A stretch of DNA of 54,326 nt from Thermoflavimicrobium dichotomicum (lineage in GTDB: Bacteria; Bacillota; Bacilli; Thermoactinomycetales; Thermoactinomycetaceae): assembly GCF_900114055.1 (NCBI RefSeq), contig NZ_FORR01000022.1, positions 1 through 54,326 on the forward strand, in the 5' to 3' direction. Below, in pieces: positions 28,227 to 36,710 of the stretch. The notes below the pieces were generated by a model. The model was not told the DNA's origin, ran no database searches, and saw only the letters and a list, made by a program, of their open reading frames with translations. The position numbers and the translations under genes were made by a program. Each line of letters opens with the position of its first letter. The stretch's first letter is position 1.

Positions 28227-28236
28227 GTTATTCACC

Positions 28237-28713
28237 TCAGACCGTTAAATCATTTTCTGATTTTATATTAATAGCTTCTTGTAAAAGTCTTTGGAGAACA
28301 TTAGCAAAAACGGCGATCACCATAGAGGCGAAAATAATGACCAATCCGATTGGTATGAAACTTGGAGGGTCAACTCTTTCCGCCATGAGATAGTAGAGTG
28401 GCATACCTAGCAGGTACACGGTACTGATCGTAATGGCACAGTATTTTATATTCTTTAAAGCCTTTACCGATAATTCCGAGAACGCTTGCTTCTTATCAAT
28501 ATAGCTTAAAAGTTTAAAAGCTTGATACAGAGCAAAGTAAAAAGGTATCGCTGCCGCGTACATATCGATTAAAACGAGAGATTTCATATAATCAATATCT
28601 GGATACAATTCTCCAGCAAAATTCCCGATCTTAGGCACCAAAAATATGCACAATGCAAGAACTAGGATTCCTATAAAAATAACAGCTAGCTTTAAAAAGA
28701 GTGTTTCCTTCAT
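28237..28713 (-). CDS. DUF2975 membrane protein (YoaS-like), copy 2
   Basis: 158 residues; ATG after TGAGGTGCTTTTTAT. Same four-helix plan as copy 1, with LLSYIDKKQAFSELSVKALK and an identical C-terminal IKSENDLTV, but the rest has clearly diverged, most of all in the first external loop (FAGELYPDIDYMKSLVLIDM) and in the 105-120 segment. The pair with the regulator is coupled. The contrast between a diverged membrane protein and a conserved regulator is notable. Confidence 0.88.
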   Translation of the reverse strand: MKETLFLKLAVIFIGILVLALCIFLVPKIGNFAGELYPDIDYMKSLVLIDMYAAAIPFYFALYQAFKLLSYIDKKQAFSELSVKALKNIKYCAITISTVYLLGMPLYYLMAERVDPPSFIPIGLVIIFASMVIAVFANVLQRLLQEAINIKSENDLTV

Positions 28714-28756
28714 ATAAAAAGCACCTCACTTATAAATTGTTAATTTGATTATAAAA

Positions 28757-28805
28757 CAGTCCTTATCGTTTTGTAATACATTTTTATCGATTTTTGATAC
28801 AAACG
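28757..28805. promoter_or_regulatory. Repeated CGATA boxes before DUF2975 copy 2
   Basis: On the minus strand: TTTGTATCAAAAATCGATAA then AATGTATTACAAAACGATAA. Spacing and sequence parallel those at 27446-27505 even though the genes behind have diverged. Confidence 0.45.
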
Positions 28806-28837
28806 AGAAGGAAAACAGAATACACGGTTTCACCAAG

Positions 28838-28873
28838 AGGGGTAGAGGGAGCATTGACCGATTTTAGTGCCAT
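28838..28873. repeat. Third copy of the GATTTTA motif
   Basis: GGGGTAGAGGGAGCAT..CCGATTTTAGTGCC, like 1757-1797 and, inverted, 26571-26611. It joins directly to the truncated tnpB at 28864, whose last codons and stop lie inside it, so it may mark the deletion junction or the right end of the IS element. Confidence 0.55.
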
Positions 28874-29151
28874 TTCGGAAATAAGTGGTAATCAAACTGA
28901 AAAAGGTAACACCATAGCTTTTTGAATGATTTCGTGTTTTGGTTTTTCTTTTTTGACTTGACTTCCCGAATCGTCTGGTTCACTACAGCAGACGGAAATT
29001 TTCCATGAGAAAACTCTTTGAAAATCTTACTGGTTGCCTTGTTCACCTCTGGGTGAACAAGTAGCCAGTTAGCAAATGCTGTGTTTATTACCGTCATTCG
29101 CTGATACATTTCCTGTTTGGTTTGAGTTAACCTGAGTGTGATCGTTGGCAT
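28864..29151 (-). pseudogene. tnpB: IS605-type TnpB, N-terminal fragment
   Basis: 95 codons. The first 75 or so (LRLTQTKQEMYQRMTVINTA, FANWLLVHPEVNKATSKIF, FPSAVVNQTIREVKSKKKNQ) match the N-terminus of TnpB, the RNA-guided nuclease of IS200/IS605 elements. After KKLWC the sequence changes to an unrelated tail that ends in the motif at 28838-28873. The RuvC and zinc-finger parts are missing, so the protein cannot cut DNA. It starts just after the tnpA stop. Confidence 0.8.
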
Positions 29152-29155
29152 CCAT

Positions 29156-29415
29156 TCACCCCCTTTTCTTTTGAGATTCCAGATACTGCTTCAGCGTTTC
29201 ACCGGACACATTTCGATCAGTACTGCCAAAGAAGGAACGAGTCCAAAGGCTTCGCAAATGGTTCAGATGCGAGAATTTCTTGCGATTTGGAAGTCACCTC
29301 TTTCAATTTCGCCATAATATTTTCCTTGCAGATTTGCTCTACAATCTCCTTAAATCGTTCTTCTACTTTGTTTACCAGTACCTAACGGCGATATCTAAGA
29401 TAAAAAAACAAAATG
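29156..29415 (-). pseudogene. tnpA: IS200-type TnpA transposase, internally deleted
   Basis: Two parts of a Y1 transposase. The 5' part reads YRR, then a TAG stop, then VLVNKVEERFKEIVEQICKE; the 3' part reads KKFSHLNHLRSLWTRSFF, GSTDRNVSGETLKQYLES, QKKRG and TGA. The middle, with the HUH site and most of the fold, is deleted, and the two parts are in different frames. The first codons are also missing. It ends five bases before tnpB, the normal IS605 order. Confidence 0.75.
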
Positions 29416-29520
29416 ATAGTTAATCAATGATACAGCGATACAGCCGTTTTTGTTCGTCTATACTCTTGACTTATACTATAATTTTATAGATTTAATATTC
29501 AAACTACAACAAAAAATAAA

Positions 29521-29611
29521 AAATGGTTGCTCTAAGCATCCCTATGAAGGGGATACCGAGCAACGCCACCTTTCATCCCATGGCTAAAGCCAGTGGGCTT
29601 TCAGGCGGCAT
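29521..29611 (+). ncRNA. Orphan IS605 right end, omega-RNA-like
   Basis: Hairpin GGTTGCTC..GAGCAACGCC enclosing ATCCC..GGGAT, then CCCATGGC-TAAA-GCCAGTGGG, then CTTTCAGGCGG. This is the style of the right end of IS605/IS607-type elements, the DNA that specifies the scaffold of the TnpB guide RNA; the guide would be the flanking bases after about 29611. It points on the plus strand, opposite to the tnpA/tnpB remnant, so it comes from another element. No tnpB is attached. Confidence 0.6.
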
Positions 29612-29792
29612 TTCTGTAAATCCAGAAATTTGTTCTTTTAAATATGAATTAAATAAAATTTCACATGACGAGCTAATACAATTAAAAGGTTCCTTTGACT
29701 TAGGAATAGAAAAATTAATCGAGCTTAGAACAGCTTTTTCGGATTGGAGCACAGTTCGATTAATATGTCTTAATGGACATGGGATTCGATAG
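29612..29792 (+). pseudogene. C-terminal fragment of an unknown gene behind the IS end
   Basis: Open frame SVNPEICSFKYELNKISHDE, LIQLKGSFDLGIEKLIELRT, AFSDWSTVRLICLNGHGIR and stop. It looks like real protein (regular helix pattern, no low-complexity) but lacks a start and ribosome site; the IS right end immediately precedes it. Probably a gene cut by the insertion. Family not recognised. Confidence 0.4.
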
Positions 29793-29814
29793 TTCAGTAA
29801 GTATATTGACTAAA

Positions 29815-29850
29815 AAGGGGCTGACTCTTAACCTTTTGAGTCAGCCCCTT
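29815..29850. terminator. Strong bidirectional hairpin
   Basis: AAGGGGCTGACTC and GAGTCAGCCCCTT form a 13-bp stem with a 10-base loop; short T and A runs lie at the edges. Confidence 0.7.
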
Positions 29851-29931
29851 CCATTATCTAAAACGATGGAATCTATCCTTATTCGCTCATCCATACCCAA
29901 ATTGAAATACTTATCCAGCTAGCTCTTTTAC

Positions 29932-30480
29932 CTAAAAGTTATGTTCATACTCAAAGTCATTCCAATCAACAGGCGTCGTCTTCTTTTCTTCCCAATCCTC
30001 TCTTAAAATCGCATAACCAACCGCATCATATATTCTTCCATCTTGTGATGGCCACGCTTTGCGATAATGGGATTCTTTGACAAAACCGCACTTATGGAAA
30101 ACTTTCCGCATGGCCCAGTTATCCTGTCTCGTAGTTCCTTCTATTCTTGTTTTTTCTGGATAATGAGTAAATATATAATCAGTTAACCATTTAACTGCTA
30201 CTTCTCCGATCTCCCTTCCTCTGTATGATTTCAAAATCCGTAAATCAAATAATGGGGTTGGATCGTGCAGATCAAAAATTCGAATAAGGCCTGCCTTTTT
30301 CTCCCCAAACAAAATCCAAAACGTCTGATTTCCATCTCCCGTGTATTTTTCATTTTGATAAGCAGTCATGATTTCCTGAGCAGATAAATTCGACTGACCA
30401 TGATATTCCCATGTCTCTGAAGTTAAAAAATGAATCAGTTCATCCACTTCGGATGTGAATGCTTGAAATGAAATGTCCAT
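29932..30480 (-). CDS. GNAT family N-acetyltransferase
   Basis: 182 residues. GNAT pattern: FWILFGEKKAGLIRIFDL, DLRILKSYRGREIGEVAV (the acetyl-CoA loop, R-G-R-E-I-G in place of the usual Q/R-x-x-G-x-G/A), and NWAMRKVFHKCGFVKESHYR. The RimJ/RimL class is likely; the substrate is unknown. Ribosome site GAGAGGAAG. It lies alone between a strong hairpin and the divergent subtilase gene. Confidence 0.85.
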   Translation of the reverse strand: MDISFQAFTSEVDELIHFLTSETWEYHGQSNLSAQEIMTAYQNEKYTGDGNQTFWILFGEKKAGLIRIFDLHDPTPLFDLRILKSYRGREIGEVAVKWLTDYIFTHYPEKTRIEGTTRQDNWAMRKVFHKCGFVKESHYRKAWPSQDGRIYDAVGYAILREDWEEKKTTPVDWNDFEYEHNF

Positions 30481-30742
30481 TTCTTACTTCCTCTCTACAT
30501 AATAAATTTCTTTAGTTCACATATAGTCTTAATTTTCTTATTTGTATAAATTTTATTGTTGAATCTATCATTTCCATAAGAAATCATATTTAATTTCATA
30601 TGACTTCTTATACTACAAACGCAAATTTAAAAAAAGAGTCTTTAGACATATTGTAATAATCCATAAATAATATTATTATATATATGTAACAATTATTTCA
30701 ATTAAAAATAAGTTATTAAAAGAAGGAGGATTTTAATTTATT

Positions 30743-32440
30743 ATGAAATTTTTTCGAGTGATATCCGTTTCGATTGTCTCGCTGCTTGGTTTTGCTTCTC
30801 TTGCATTGGCTGCTCCACCTCCCGCAAAAAAAGATGCACCACCAAACAGTCAAAAACCAGCTCCCATGATTTATAAAGTCAAAGGTACCAAATATATGAG
30901 TAATCTAAAAAACAAAATGGATCAGGCAAGTGACTCTGAAAATATCCCCGTTATTGTCACATTTAAAACCAAGGATCAATCATCCAACCTGAAAAAAGCA
31001 AAATCTGCCGTTCCCAACTTTTCGCCCAAGCATGTTTACAAAAACATTCCAGCCATGTCAGCCAAACTTACCAAATCCCAAATTGAAAAATTGGCGAGTA
31101 ACTCTGACGTAGTTCAAGTCGAATATGATGAGCCTGTCAAAGCTTTATCTCAAACCGCCAACACTTGGTACGGTACTGCCAAAGCCCGACAGGATTTTGG
31201 CGTGACAGGTGATCGTGATGGAAACCCAACGACCTATTCCAAAAATGACATAACCATTGCGATCATCGATACTGGTATTGACGCTTCGCACGTGGACCTC
31301 GATGGTGGAAAAGTCATTGGTTGGAAGGATTTTGTAAACAATCAAACAACGCCTTATGATGACCAAGGTCATGGAACTCACGTAGCCAGTATTGCCGCTG
31401 GATCAGGTGATGGAAACTCCGCTTATAAAGGAGTGGCACCCGAAGCGGCCCTCGTCGGAATCAAAGTACTCGACCGAAACGGAAGCGGTTCCATGAGTAC
31501 TGTAACCGCAGGAATCGACTGGGCCATCAGTAACAAAGACACCTATGGAATTCGAGTCATTAATTTAAGCTTAGGAACAAGTGGCAGCTCAGATGGAAGC
31601 GACTCTACTTCGCAAGCAGTAAACCGGGCCAACGACGCTGGGATTGTGGTAGCAGTCGCAGCTGGTAATGCTGGTCCTGGAACCAAAACCATCGGTTCGC
31701 CAGGTGCTGCTGAAAAGGCGTTGACGGTTGGGGCAATGGCGGATCCGGGTGAAAAAGGATTTAATCTCGCTTCATTCTCCAGTCGTGGTACAACAGCAGA
31801 CGGTCGCATCAAACCAGACATTGCCGCTCCAGGGTACAATATTACGGCAGCGAAAGCAAATTCTACCAATGGATACGTTACCTATAGCGGAACCAGTATG
31901 GCCACTCCATTTACAGCTGGAACCGCAGCATTGATACTGGATGCCAATCCGAACCTCACACCCGATCAAGTAAAATCCACGCTCACTTCAACGGCTACCG
32001 ACTTTGGACCTATTGGAAAGGATGTTGACTACGGTTTCGGTAACCTAAAAGGTTATGATGCAATCAAGACAGCGGGTGGATTTAGCGGAACTGGACCAAC
32101 CCTGCCTGCTCATCTCTTTGGTCAAGACAGCATCAATACATCCAAATACAAAGATGAATGGACTTTCCAAGTCAACTCGACCCAATATCCTATCGCCATT
32201 ACCTTTATCATGCCAAACTGGTCCTTCTCGCAAGATCTGGACATCACTCTCTATGATCCAACCGGTGCACAAGTCGCTTCTTCTGCTGGAAGCAATCGCC
32301 AGGAAACCATTACATTCACACCGACAAAAACAGGACAGTATAAACTACGCGTCTACTCTTACAGCGGAACGGGATCTTACTTCTTCGACATCAGCGCAGG
32401 TGCATCTGGACTGACCAAAGTCGTGAATGATCAACCATAA
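30743..32440 (+). CDS. Secreted subtilisin-like serine protease (S8)
   Basis: 565 residues: signal peptide (FFRVISVSIVSLLGFASLAL, cleavage near ALA-AP), an inhibitor I9-type propeptide (about 65-135), the S8 catalytic domain (about 140-445) with Asp176 (AIIDTGID), His210 (DDQGHGTHVA), oxyanion Asn309 (AAGNAG) and Ser385 (SGTSMATPF), and a C-terminal PPC-like beta domain (about 460-555, ITLYDPTGAQ; TGQYKLRVYSYSG). All catalytic residues are intact. The exported enzyme degrades extracellular protein. ATG after AGAAGGAGG. Confidence 0.95.
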   Translation: MKFFRVISVSIVSLLGFASLALAAPPPAKKDAPPNSQKPAPMIYKVKGTKYMSNLKNKMDQASDSENIPVIVTFKTKDQSSNLKKAKSAVPNFSPKHVYKNIPAMSAKLTKSQIEKLASNSDVVQVEYDEPVKALSQTANTWYGTAKARQDFGVTGDRDGNPTTYSKNDITIAIIDTGIDASHVDLDGGKVIGWKDFVNNQTTPYDDQGHGTHVASIAAGSGDGNSAYKGVAPEAALVGIKVLDRNGSGSMSTVTAGIDWAISNKDTYGIRVINLSLGTSGSSDGSDSTSQAVNRANDAGIVVAVAAGNAGPGTKTIGSPGAAEKALTVGAMADPGEKGFNLASFSSRGTTADGRIKPDIAAPGYNITAAKANSTNGYVTYSGTSMATPFTAGTAALILDANPNLTPDQVKSTLTSTATDFGPIGKDVDYGFGNLKGYDAIKTAGGFSGTGPTLPAHLFGQDSINTSKYKDEWTFQVNSTQYPIAITFIMPNWSFSQDLDITLYDPTGAQVASSAGSNRQETITFTPTKTGQYKLRVYSYSGTGSYFFDISAGASGLTKVVNDQP

Positions 32441-32451
32441 TGAATAATCAG

Positions 32452-32571
32452 AGGATAGACAGTTCATCATGAATCTGTCTATCCTGAAAATATGAATATG
32501 TTTTTGGGATGGGTTCCTTCTTACGTGACGACTTCTGTACCATCACAGTCGCTCCACAAGGAACCCATCCC
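32452..32571. terminator. Two inverted repeats between subtilase and lhgO
   Basis: AGGATAGACAG and CTGTCTATCCT (about 32452-32484) make an 11-bp stem behind the subtilase gene; no long T run follows. Next, GGGATGGGTTCCTT (32506-32519) is exactly complementary to AAGGAACCCATCCC (32558-32571) with a 38-base loop, on the lhgO side. Confidence 0.6.
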
Positions 32572-32595
32572 TCCGCTTTATAGAAAACAGTGAGT

Positions 32596-33807
32596 CTATC
32601 CTCTCTTTTCTTTCCATTCCACAATCCTGTCTACCACATACTCTGCAAATGGCATCGAACACGTAAAAGCCGGAGAAACGGCATTGAGGATGTGGATAGA
32701 GTGTTTGTCTCCTTCCACTATGAAATCCTGCACCAATTCCAATGATTTTTTATTCAACAGTTGAGCCCGGATTCCAGGTGGGGAAAAGGAATCGGCAAAA
32801 CCGTTCGGGTCCACATTTCTCACCATTTCCAGTGCTTCGCCAATAAAAAAAGAACGGCGATACTTCCTGATTTCCTCCCAAGCCAGGGAACGAAAATGAA
32901 AAGAGTTGGTTACAAACAGTTTCGCTTGATAATAGAGAATGGGAATCGCCTCACTTAGTCGAAAACGACTCCAGCCCTGATAGTTTTCACGCCAAAAAGC
33001 CGGAGTCGCTGTGGGGCCGATCTTGATCGTTCCATCAACCATTTTCGTAAAATGTACACCCAAAAACGGATTCTTCAAATTGGGAACCGGATAAATATTG
33101 GTCTGTATATCTTCTTTATTTTTCTCATACTTCATATAGTTTCCCTTGAAAGGGATAATCATATAATCTTTCCCAAAGCCAAAATCTTGCGCGATTTTAT
33201 CCGCATATAGCCCCGCGGCATTAATGAAATAATCATAGGAAAATCGTTTATCGCCAGCAAAAATGATCTGTTCTTTTACCTTCCTGTATGGATGACAAAA
33301 ATAAAAATCGACTCCGTTTTGGATATTTTCTTTTTTTATCGCCTGGCATACTTCAACAGGATTCACTGTTGATGTGGATGGTGAATAGAGAGCCTTTTGG
33401 TAAGTAACTGCATTGGGTTCAATTTCTTTTAACTCCTTTTCATCCACCCAGATGAGCTCGACTCCATTCTTTTCTGCCCGCCTTTTTAACTCTTCCAGTC
33501 CCTCCAGATCTTTTTCGTCCCGTGCAATCACTACTTTCCCGCATTGATGGACCGACAATCCCTTTTCCAGGCAATACTGTGTCAAGGCTTTATTGCCTCT
33601 TTTGGTGAATTTCGCTTTCAAACTATCTGCTGTATAGTAAAAACCTGCATGCAATACGCCGCTATTCCGTCCACTTGCATGCCTGGCCACATCCTCCTCC
33701 TTTTCGATCACAGCGATGGTTGCATCCGAAAATCGTTTTTTTAATTCCCGGGCAATGGTCAATCCAATAATCCCAGCTCCTGCGATCAGATACTGATAGT
33801 GCTTCAT
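32596..33807 (-). CDS. lhgO: L-2-hydroxyglutarate oxidase
   Basis: 403 residues from ATG 33807 (ribosome site GGAGAGGG). FAD-dependent oxidoreductase of the DAO family: dinucleotide fold IAGAGIIGLTIARELKK, RHASGRNSGVLHAGFYY (the LhgO/YgaF signature), YFINAAGLYADKIAQDFGF, and the C-terminal HILNAVSPAFTCSMPFAEYV. It oxidises L-2-hydroxyglutarate to 2-oxoglutarate and passes electrons to the membrane chain. Full length, single-gene unit. Confidence 0.92.
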   Translation of the reverse strand: MKHYQYLIAGAGIIGLTIARELKKRFSDATIAVIEKEEDVARHASGRNSGVLHAGFYYTADSLKAKFTKRGNKALTQYCLEKGLSVHQCGKVVIARDEKDLEGLEELKRRAEKNGVELIWVDEKELKEIEPNAVTYQKALYSPSTSTVNPVEVCQAIKKENIQNGVDFYFCHPYRKVKEQIIFAGDKRFSYDYFINAAGLYADKIAQDFGFGKDYMIIPFKGNYMKYEKNKEDIQTNIYPVPNLKNPFLGVHFTKMVDGTIKIGPTATPAFWRENYQGWSRFRLSEAIPILYYQAKLFVTNSFHFRSLAWEEIRKYRRSFFIGEALEMVRNVDPNGFADSFSPPGIRAQLLNKKSLELVQDFIVEGDKHSIHILNAVSPAFTCSMPFAEYVVDRIVEWKEKRG

Positions 33808-33999
33808 TTGGCCATTTCCCTCTCCATTCACTTTTGCTTTTTGTACCTATTTTATTGTTAATACAAAAAATTTTCTACGAAAATCACAGTCAAATGGCAT
33901 AAAAAAAGACGAATATGAATACATTTCCCCCGTGCTTCGGGATGGGTCTATGTAAACAGACTGAAAAGCACTTAACTCGATCATGTAGGGCAAGCTTTC

Positions 34000-34110
34000 T
34001 GATAAAGTCCTTCTTTTGGACAACGGGGTTCCTTTTCCGTTTCGCTCTCGTCAACAAGTACGAACAAAAGTCACTGTCACTGAACTTGAAAAAAACCCCT
34101 GGTTTATCAT
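34000..34110. repeat. Palindromic element copy C
   Basis: GATAAAGTCC to GGTTTATCAT with the conserved GGTTCCTTTTCCGTTTCGCTC left arm and a more diverged right arm (GAACTTGAAAAAAACCCC). The most decayed of the four long copies. It lies upstream of lhgO and downstream of the yhfC-like gene; no genes occur in 33832-34180. Confidence 0.65.
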
Positions 34111-34180
34111 CGTCTCACTCTGCCATGAAGAGCCAAGTGCTTAATCCTATTCATTTAATGGATTGATCATGGAGCTAGAC

Positions 34181-34948
34181 TTAGGCAAACCATTTCCTGG
34201 ATTTGCGAATGGCAATCACCGCGATCACTGCAAATATAACGAGTAAAACAAATACAACAAGTAAGGGTAATAGCTTCATTTGATACAACCCTGCAAAGAT
34301 GTTCATAAAAGCATGAAGAAAGATGGCAAGAAACAAATAACCGATCTTTTTGTTTTTCACGCCATATAAAACAACGAGAGAGAGAGCAATCTGCAGAAAA
34401 ACAGCTCCCATTCGTTCAAATCCAGCCAGCCAATACATATAAAAAGGAGTTTCAATCAGTGCTTTCTTCACATTTACCAGCATGGGCTGAGTGGCGATCA
34501 ATGATTGGATGGACCCGGAATTGACCATCAAAGCCAGAGAAATGTTTGGTATGGCCTGCTTTACACCAATGAAAATCGCTTCAATCCCACCATGTCCAAT
34601 TCCATAAGCGATCCCATCTTGCCGTTCACGAAATCCCTTGAGCAAAACAGAATAACTGATATATCGCCCGACTTCTTCAAAAATCCCAGCTGCAAGTGCT
34701 CCATACAAAGCCATAAGCCACGGAGTATTTTTTATCAGATTGGAAGTAAATCTATTGGTCTCCACCATATAAAAATTAAAAGCTCCTTCCAAACCAAGCG
34801 CAAATACAACAAAGGTAAGGACTCCAACCACCACTGCTTTCCAGGAGAGATGCATTCTTTTACGAAAATAAATAAGCAAGAAAATCGGAAAACCAATCGA
34901 TAAAATCAGTTGAACAACCATGCTGACAATAGATAGTTGACTTACCAA
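34181..34948 (-). CDS. YhfC family intramembrane metalloprotease-like protein
   Basis: About 255 residues from TTG 34948, seven bases after AGAGGAG; a GTG six codons upstream would overlap the ribosome site. Seven to eight membrane helices. The YhfC motifs are present: FEEVGRYISY (Glu-Glu..Arg) and YGIGHGGIEAIFIG, plus a late LHAFMN helix, resembling the Glu-Glu..His sites of CPBP-type intramembrane peptidases. Function in Bacillus is not known. Upstream lies the 14-bp palindrome ATATGATATCATAT (near 35000), a possible operator. Confidence 0.85.
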   Translation of the reverse strand: MVSQLSIVSMVVQLILSIGFPIFLLIYFRKRMHLSWKAVVVGVLTFVVFALGLEGAFNFYMVETNRFTSNLIKNTPWLMALYGALAAGIFEEVGRYISYSVLLKGFRERQDGIAYGIGHGGIEAIFIGVKQAIPNISLALMVNSGSIQSLIATQPMLVNVKKALIETPFYMYWLAGFERMGAVFLQIALSLVVLYGVKNKKIGYLFLAIFLHAFMNIFAGLYQMKLLPLLVVFVLLVIFAVIAVIAIRKSRKWFA

Positions 34949-35064
34949 ATAGATAACTCCTCTCACCTTGAAGTATATATAATATTAGTTAGTTATCTAT
35001 ATGATATCATATGAATATAAAAGTATCAATATTTATACAATTAAATAGATAAGGAAATTATCTT

Positions 35065-35167
35065 GTCGACAAAGTTTCCGTTATATGCCGTCTTTTCCGT
35101 TTCACTCCCGTTGCTTAAAACCGAGCAAAAGTCGTTCAACTGGAAACGGAAAACAGGGTTTGTCAAC
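35065..35167. repeat. Palindromic element copy D
   Basis: GTCGACAAAGTTTCC to GGTTTGTCAAC with arms GTCTTTTCCGTTTC and AACTGGAAACGGAAAAC. The loop TTGCTTAAAACCGAGCAAAAG matches copy B closely, and the left part (GTTATATGCCG) is identical to copy B. No gene lies between 34949 and 35279 on either strand. Confidence 0.7.
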
Positions 35168-35279
35168 GGTCTCATAAGGAATTCATTTCTTGTCCTACCT
35201 GGGGTTCCGTAAATATTTCAGTGCCTCTTGGAAGTTCTTTTGATTTCTTTTTTCATTCGTCACATCTGCCATTAGCTTT

Positions 35280-35791
35280 TCATGCTCTTTTCTTATTCGC
35301 TTCGTCACTTTCATTATACTGTCTCCATAATTGCCACGCCAGAAAAGCTTCACGGCTTTTGTCTATACTATCCCATGTATCTGCGGTAATCTTTTGTGGG
35401 GTGCCATCTTCATACAAAGCACCTAGCAGTCCCTTGGGCCATTTGTAAAGATTGTATATAAAATTTTTTACGTTCATGACTTCGTTGTGTTCATTGGCGA
35501 TGATGACTTCATCTACAGCAGTTGCTCCGTCTAAAACAAATCTTTCGTGATGAATTTCCAAATCTTGTACCACGTCTTTTCCAATGCTGATTCAGAAGAA
35601 GCAACTTCTTTTTCTTTCCTTGATTTATATTCCTGATTCGTTTGTACAGGTTTTACCCTGGTTTTGGTTTCGACTTGAGCAGGTTCAACGGTAGGTACCT
35701 CGATCCGAATTTCCGACATGGCCAAAGATGGAAGCGGACACAAGAAAGTAAAGATAATAGATGAGAACAATATTCCCCTTATCAAAGACAA
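35280..35791 (-). pseudogene. Secreted hypothetical protein split by a frameshift
   Basis: The first 86 codons have a signal peptide (LIRGILFSSIIFTFLCPLPS, cleavage near LAM-SE), a Pro/Thr/Lys-rich linker and TWYKIWKFITKDLF, then stop. An overlapping frame begins without a plausible start of its own and continues RFVLDGATAVDEVIIANEHN, VMNVKNFIYNLYKWPKGLLG, SREAFLAWQLWRQYNES. Joined by one frame change the product is about 165 residues. Start TTG with GGGAGG about ten bases before. Function unknown. Either a sequencing error or a true pseudogene. Confidence 0.5.
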
Positions 35792-35896
35792 CTGGATTCT
35801 GCCTCCCAGATCAATTCAAGTCATATCAATTACCTATTTGACAAAATCCAAAAAATCCCTATTCAAATTCCATAAGTCTCCTCTTTTAGCACGATT

Positions 35897-36565
35897 TTAT
35901 TCCATTAACCCCAAACGAAGATACTCGATCTTTTGAACTTGACCGGTAACCTCCAATTTTTCTTCCTTTTGATACCTTTTCACTGCTCTTTCTAATCCTT
36001 GACCAAATATGCCATCTAGTGGTCCCTTGTATATTCCCGCAGCCCGCAAACGATTTTGAACCAACATGACTAAAGTACCCGCATCGCCACGAACTAACTT
36101 TTTCAGTTTCCATTCATCTCGTCCTAAAATAGGCCCTTCAATATAAACAGTAGTCCCTATTGGCACTTTTGGATATAACTTTTCAATATCCGTATTTAAC
36201 ATGCGAATACAACCATGACTAACATCACGGCCAATAGAGCTCGGGCGATTTGTACCATGAATTCCGTAAGTGCCCCAAGGTACATTTAGACCAAGCCAAT
36301 GCGTTCCAAATCCGCCTCCCCATCCTCTGGATTTTTCAATTACCTTCCATCTTCCTATAGGACTAGGAGTTTGTTCCTTCCCTACACCAATGATAAAACT
36401 ATCTACAATGGTCTGACGTTCCATCAGATAAAGTCTACGTTTCCATAAATCAATTTTTATCCACACTTCCAACGGGGCAGCATCAGCCTGAATGACAGAA
36501 AGAGGATGAATAAACATCACAATAAACACAAATATACATGATATCCTTTTCCTATACACAGTCAT
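35897..36565 (-). CDS. L,D-transpeptidase (YkuD) with peptidoglycan-binding domain
   Basis: About 222 residues; ATG 36565 is used here, though the GTG two codons later has better spacing from AAGGTG. Signal peptide or anchor RISCIFVFIVMFIHPLSVIQ. The YkuD domain (about 35-150) has HGTNRPSSIG and the catalytic SHGCIRM; a PG-binding-1 domain follows (GDAGTLVMLVQNRLRAAGIY, GIFGQGLERAVKRYQ). It cross-links peptidoglycan stem peptides outside the membrane. Family fold and active-site Cys intact. Confidence 0.92.
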   Translation of the reverse strand: MTVYRKRISCIFVFIVMFIHPLSVIQADAAPLEVWIKIDLWKRRLYLMERQTIVDSFIIGVGKEQTPSPIGRWKVIEKSRGWGGGFGTHWLGLNVPWGTYGIHGTNRPSSIGRDVSHGCIRMLNTDIEKLYPKVPIGTTVYIEGPILGRDEWKLKKLVRGDAGTLVMLVQNRLRAAGIYKGPLDGIFGQGLERAVKRYQKEEKLEVTGQVQKIEYLRLGLME

Positions 36566-36657
36566 ATCACCTTGAAACATACAGGATATTGTTAGTTTGG
36601 CACATTCAACCAAGAACATTCCTTTATGAACCCACAAAAAAATTCAGACCTCTCTAC

Positions 36658-36699
36658 GATGAGATCTGAGTCAGAGAAGATGAGATCTGAATCAGAGAA
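36658..36699. repeat. Two tandem 21-bp repeats
   Basis: GATGAGATCTGAGTCAGAGAA and the same unit with one A for G follow each other directly, between the L,D-transpeptidase and the HEAT-repeat gene. AGATCT is a palindrome inside each unit. Confidence 0.8.
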
Positions 36700-36710
36700 A
36701 GTGAATCCAA

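Noticed and set aside
36658-36699. Tandem 21-bp repeats considered as a CRISPR
   Set aside because: Only two units, directly adjoining with no spacers, and no cas genes.
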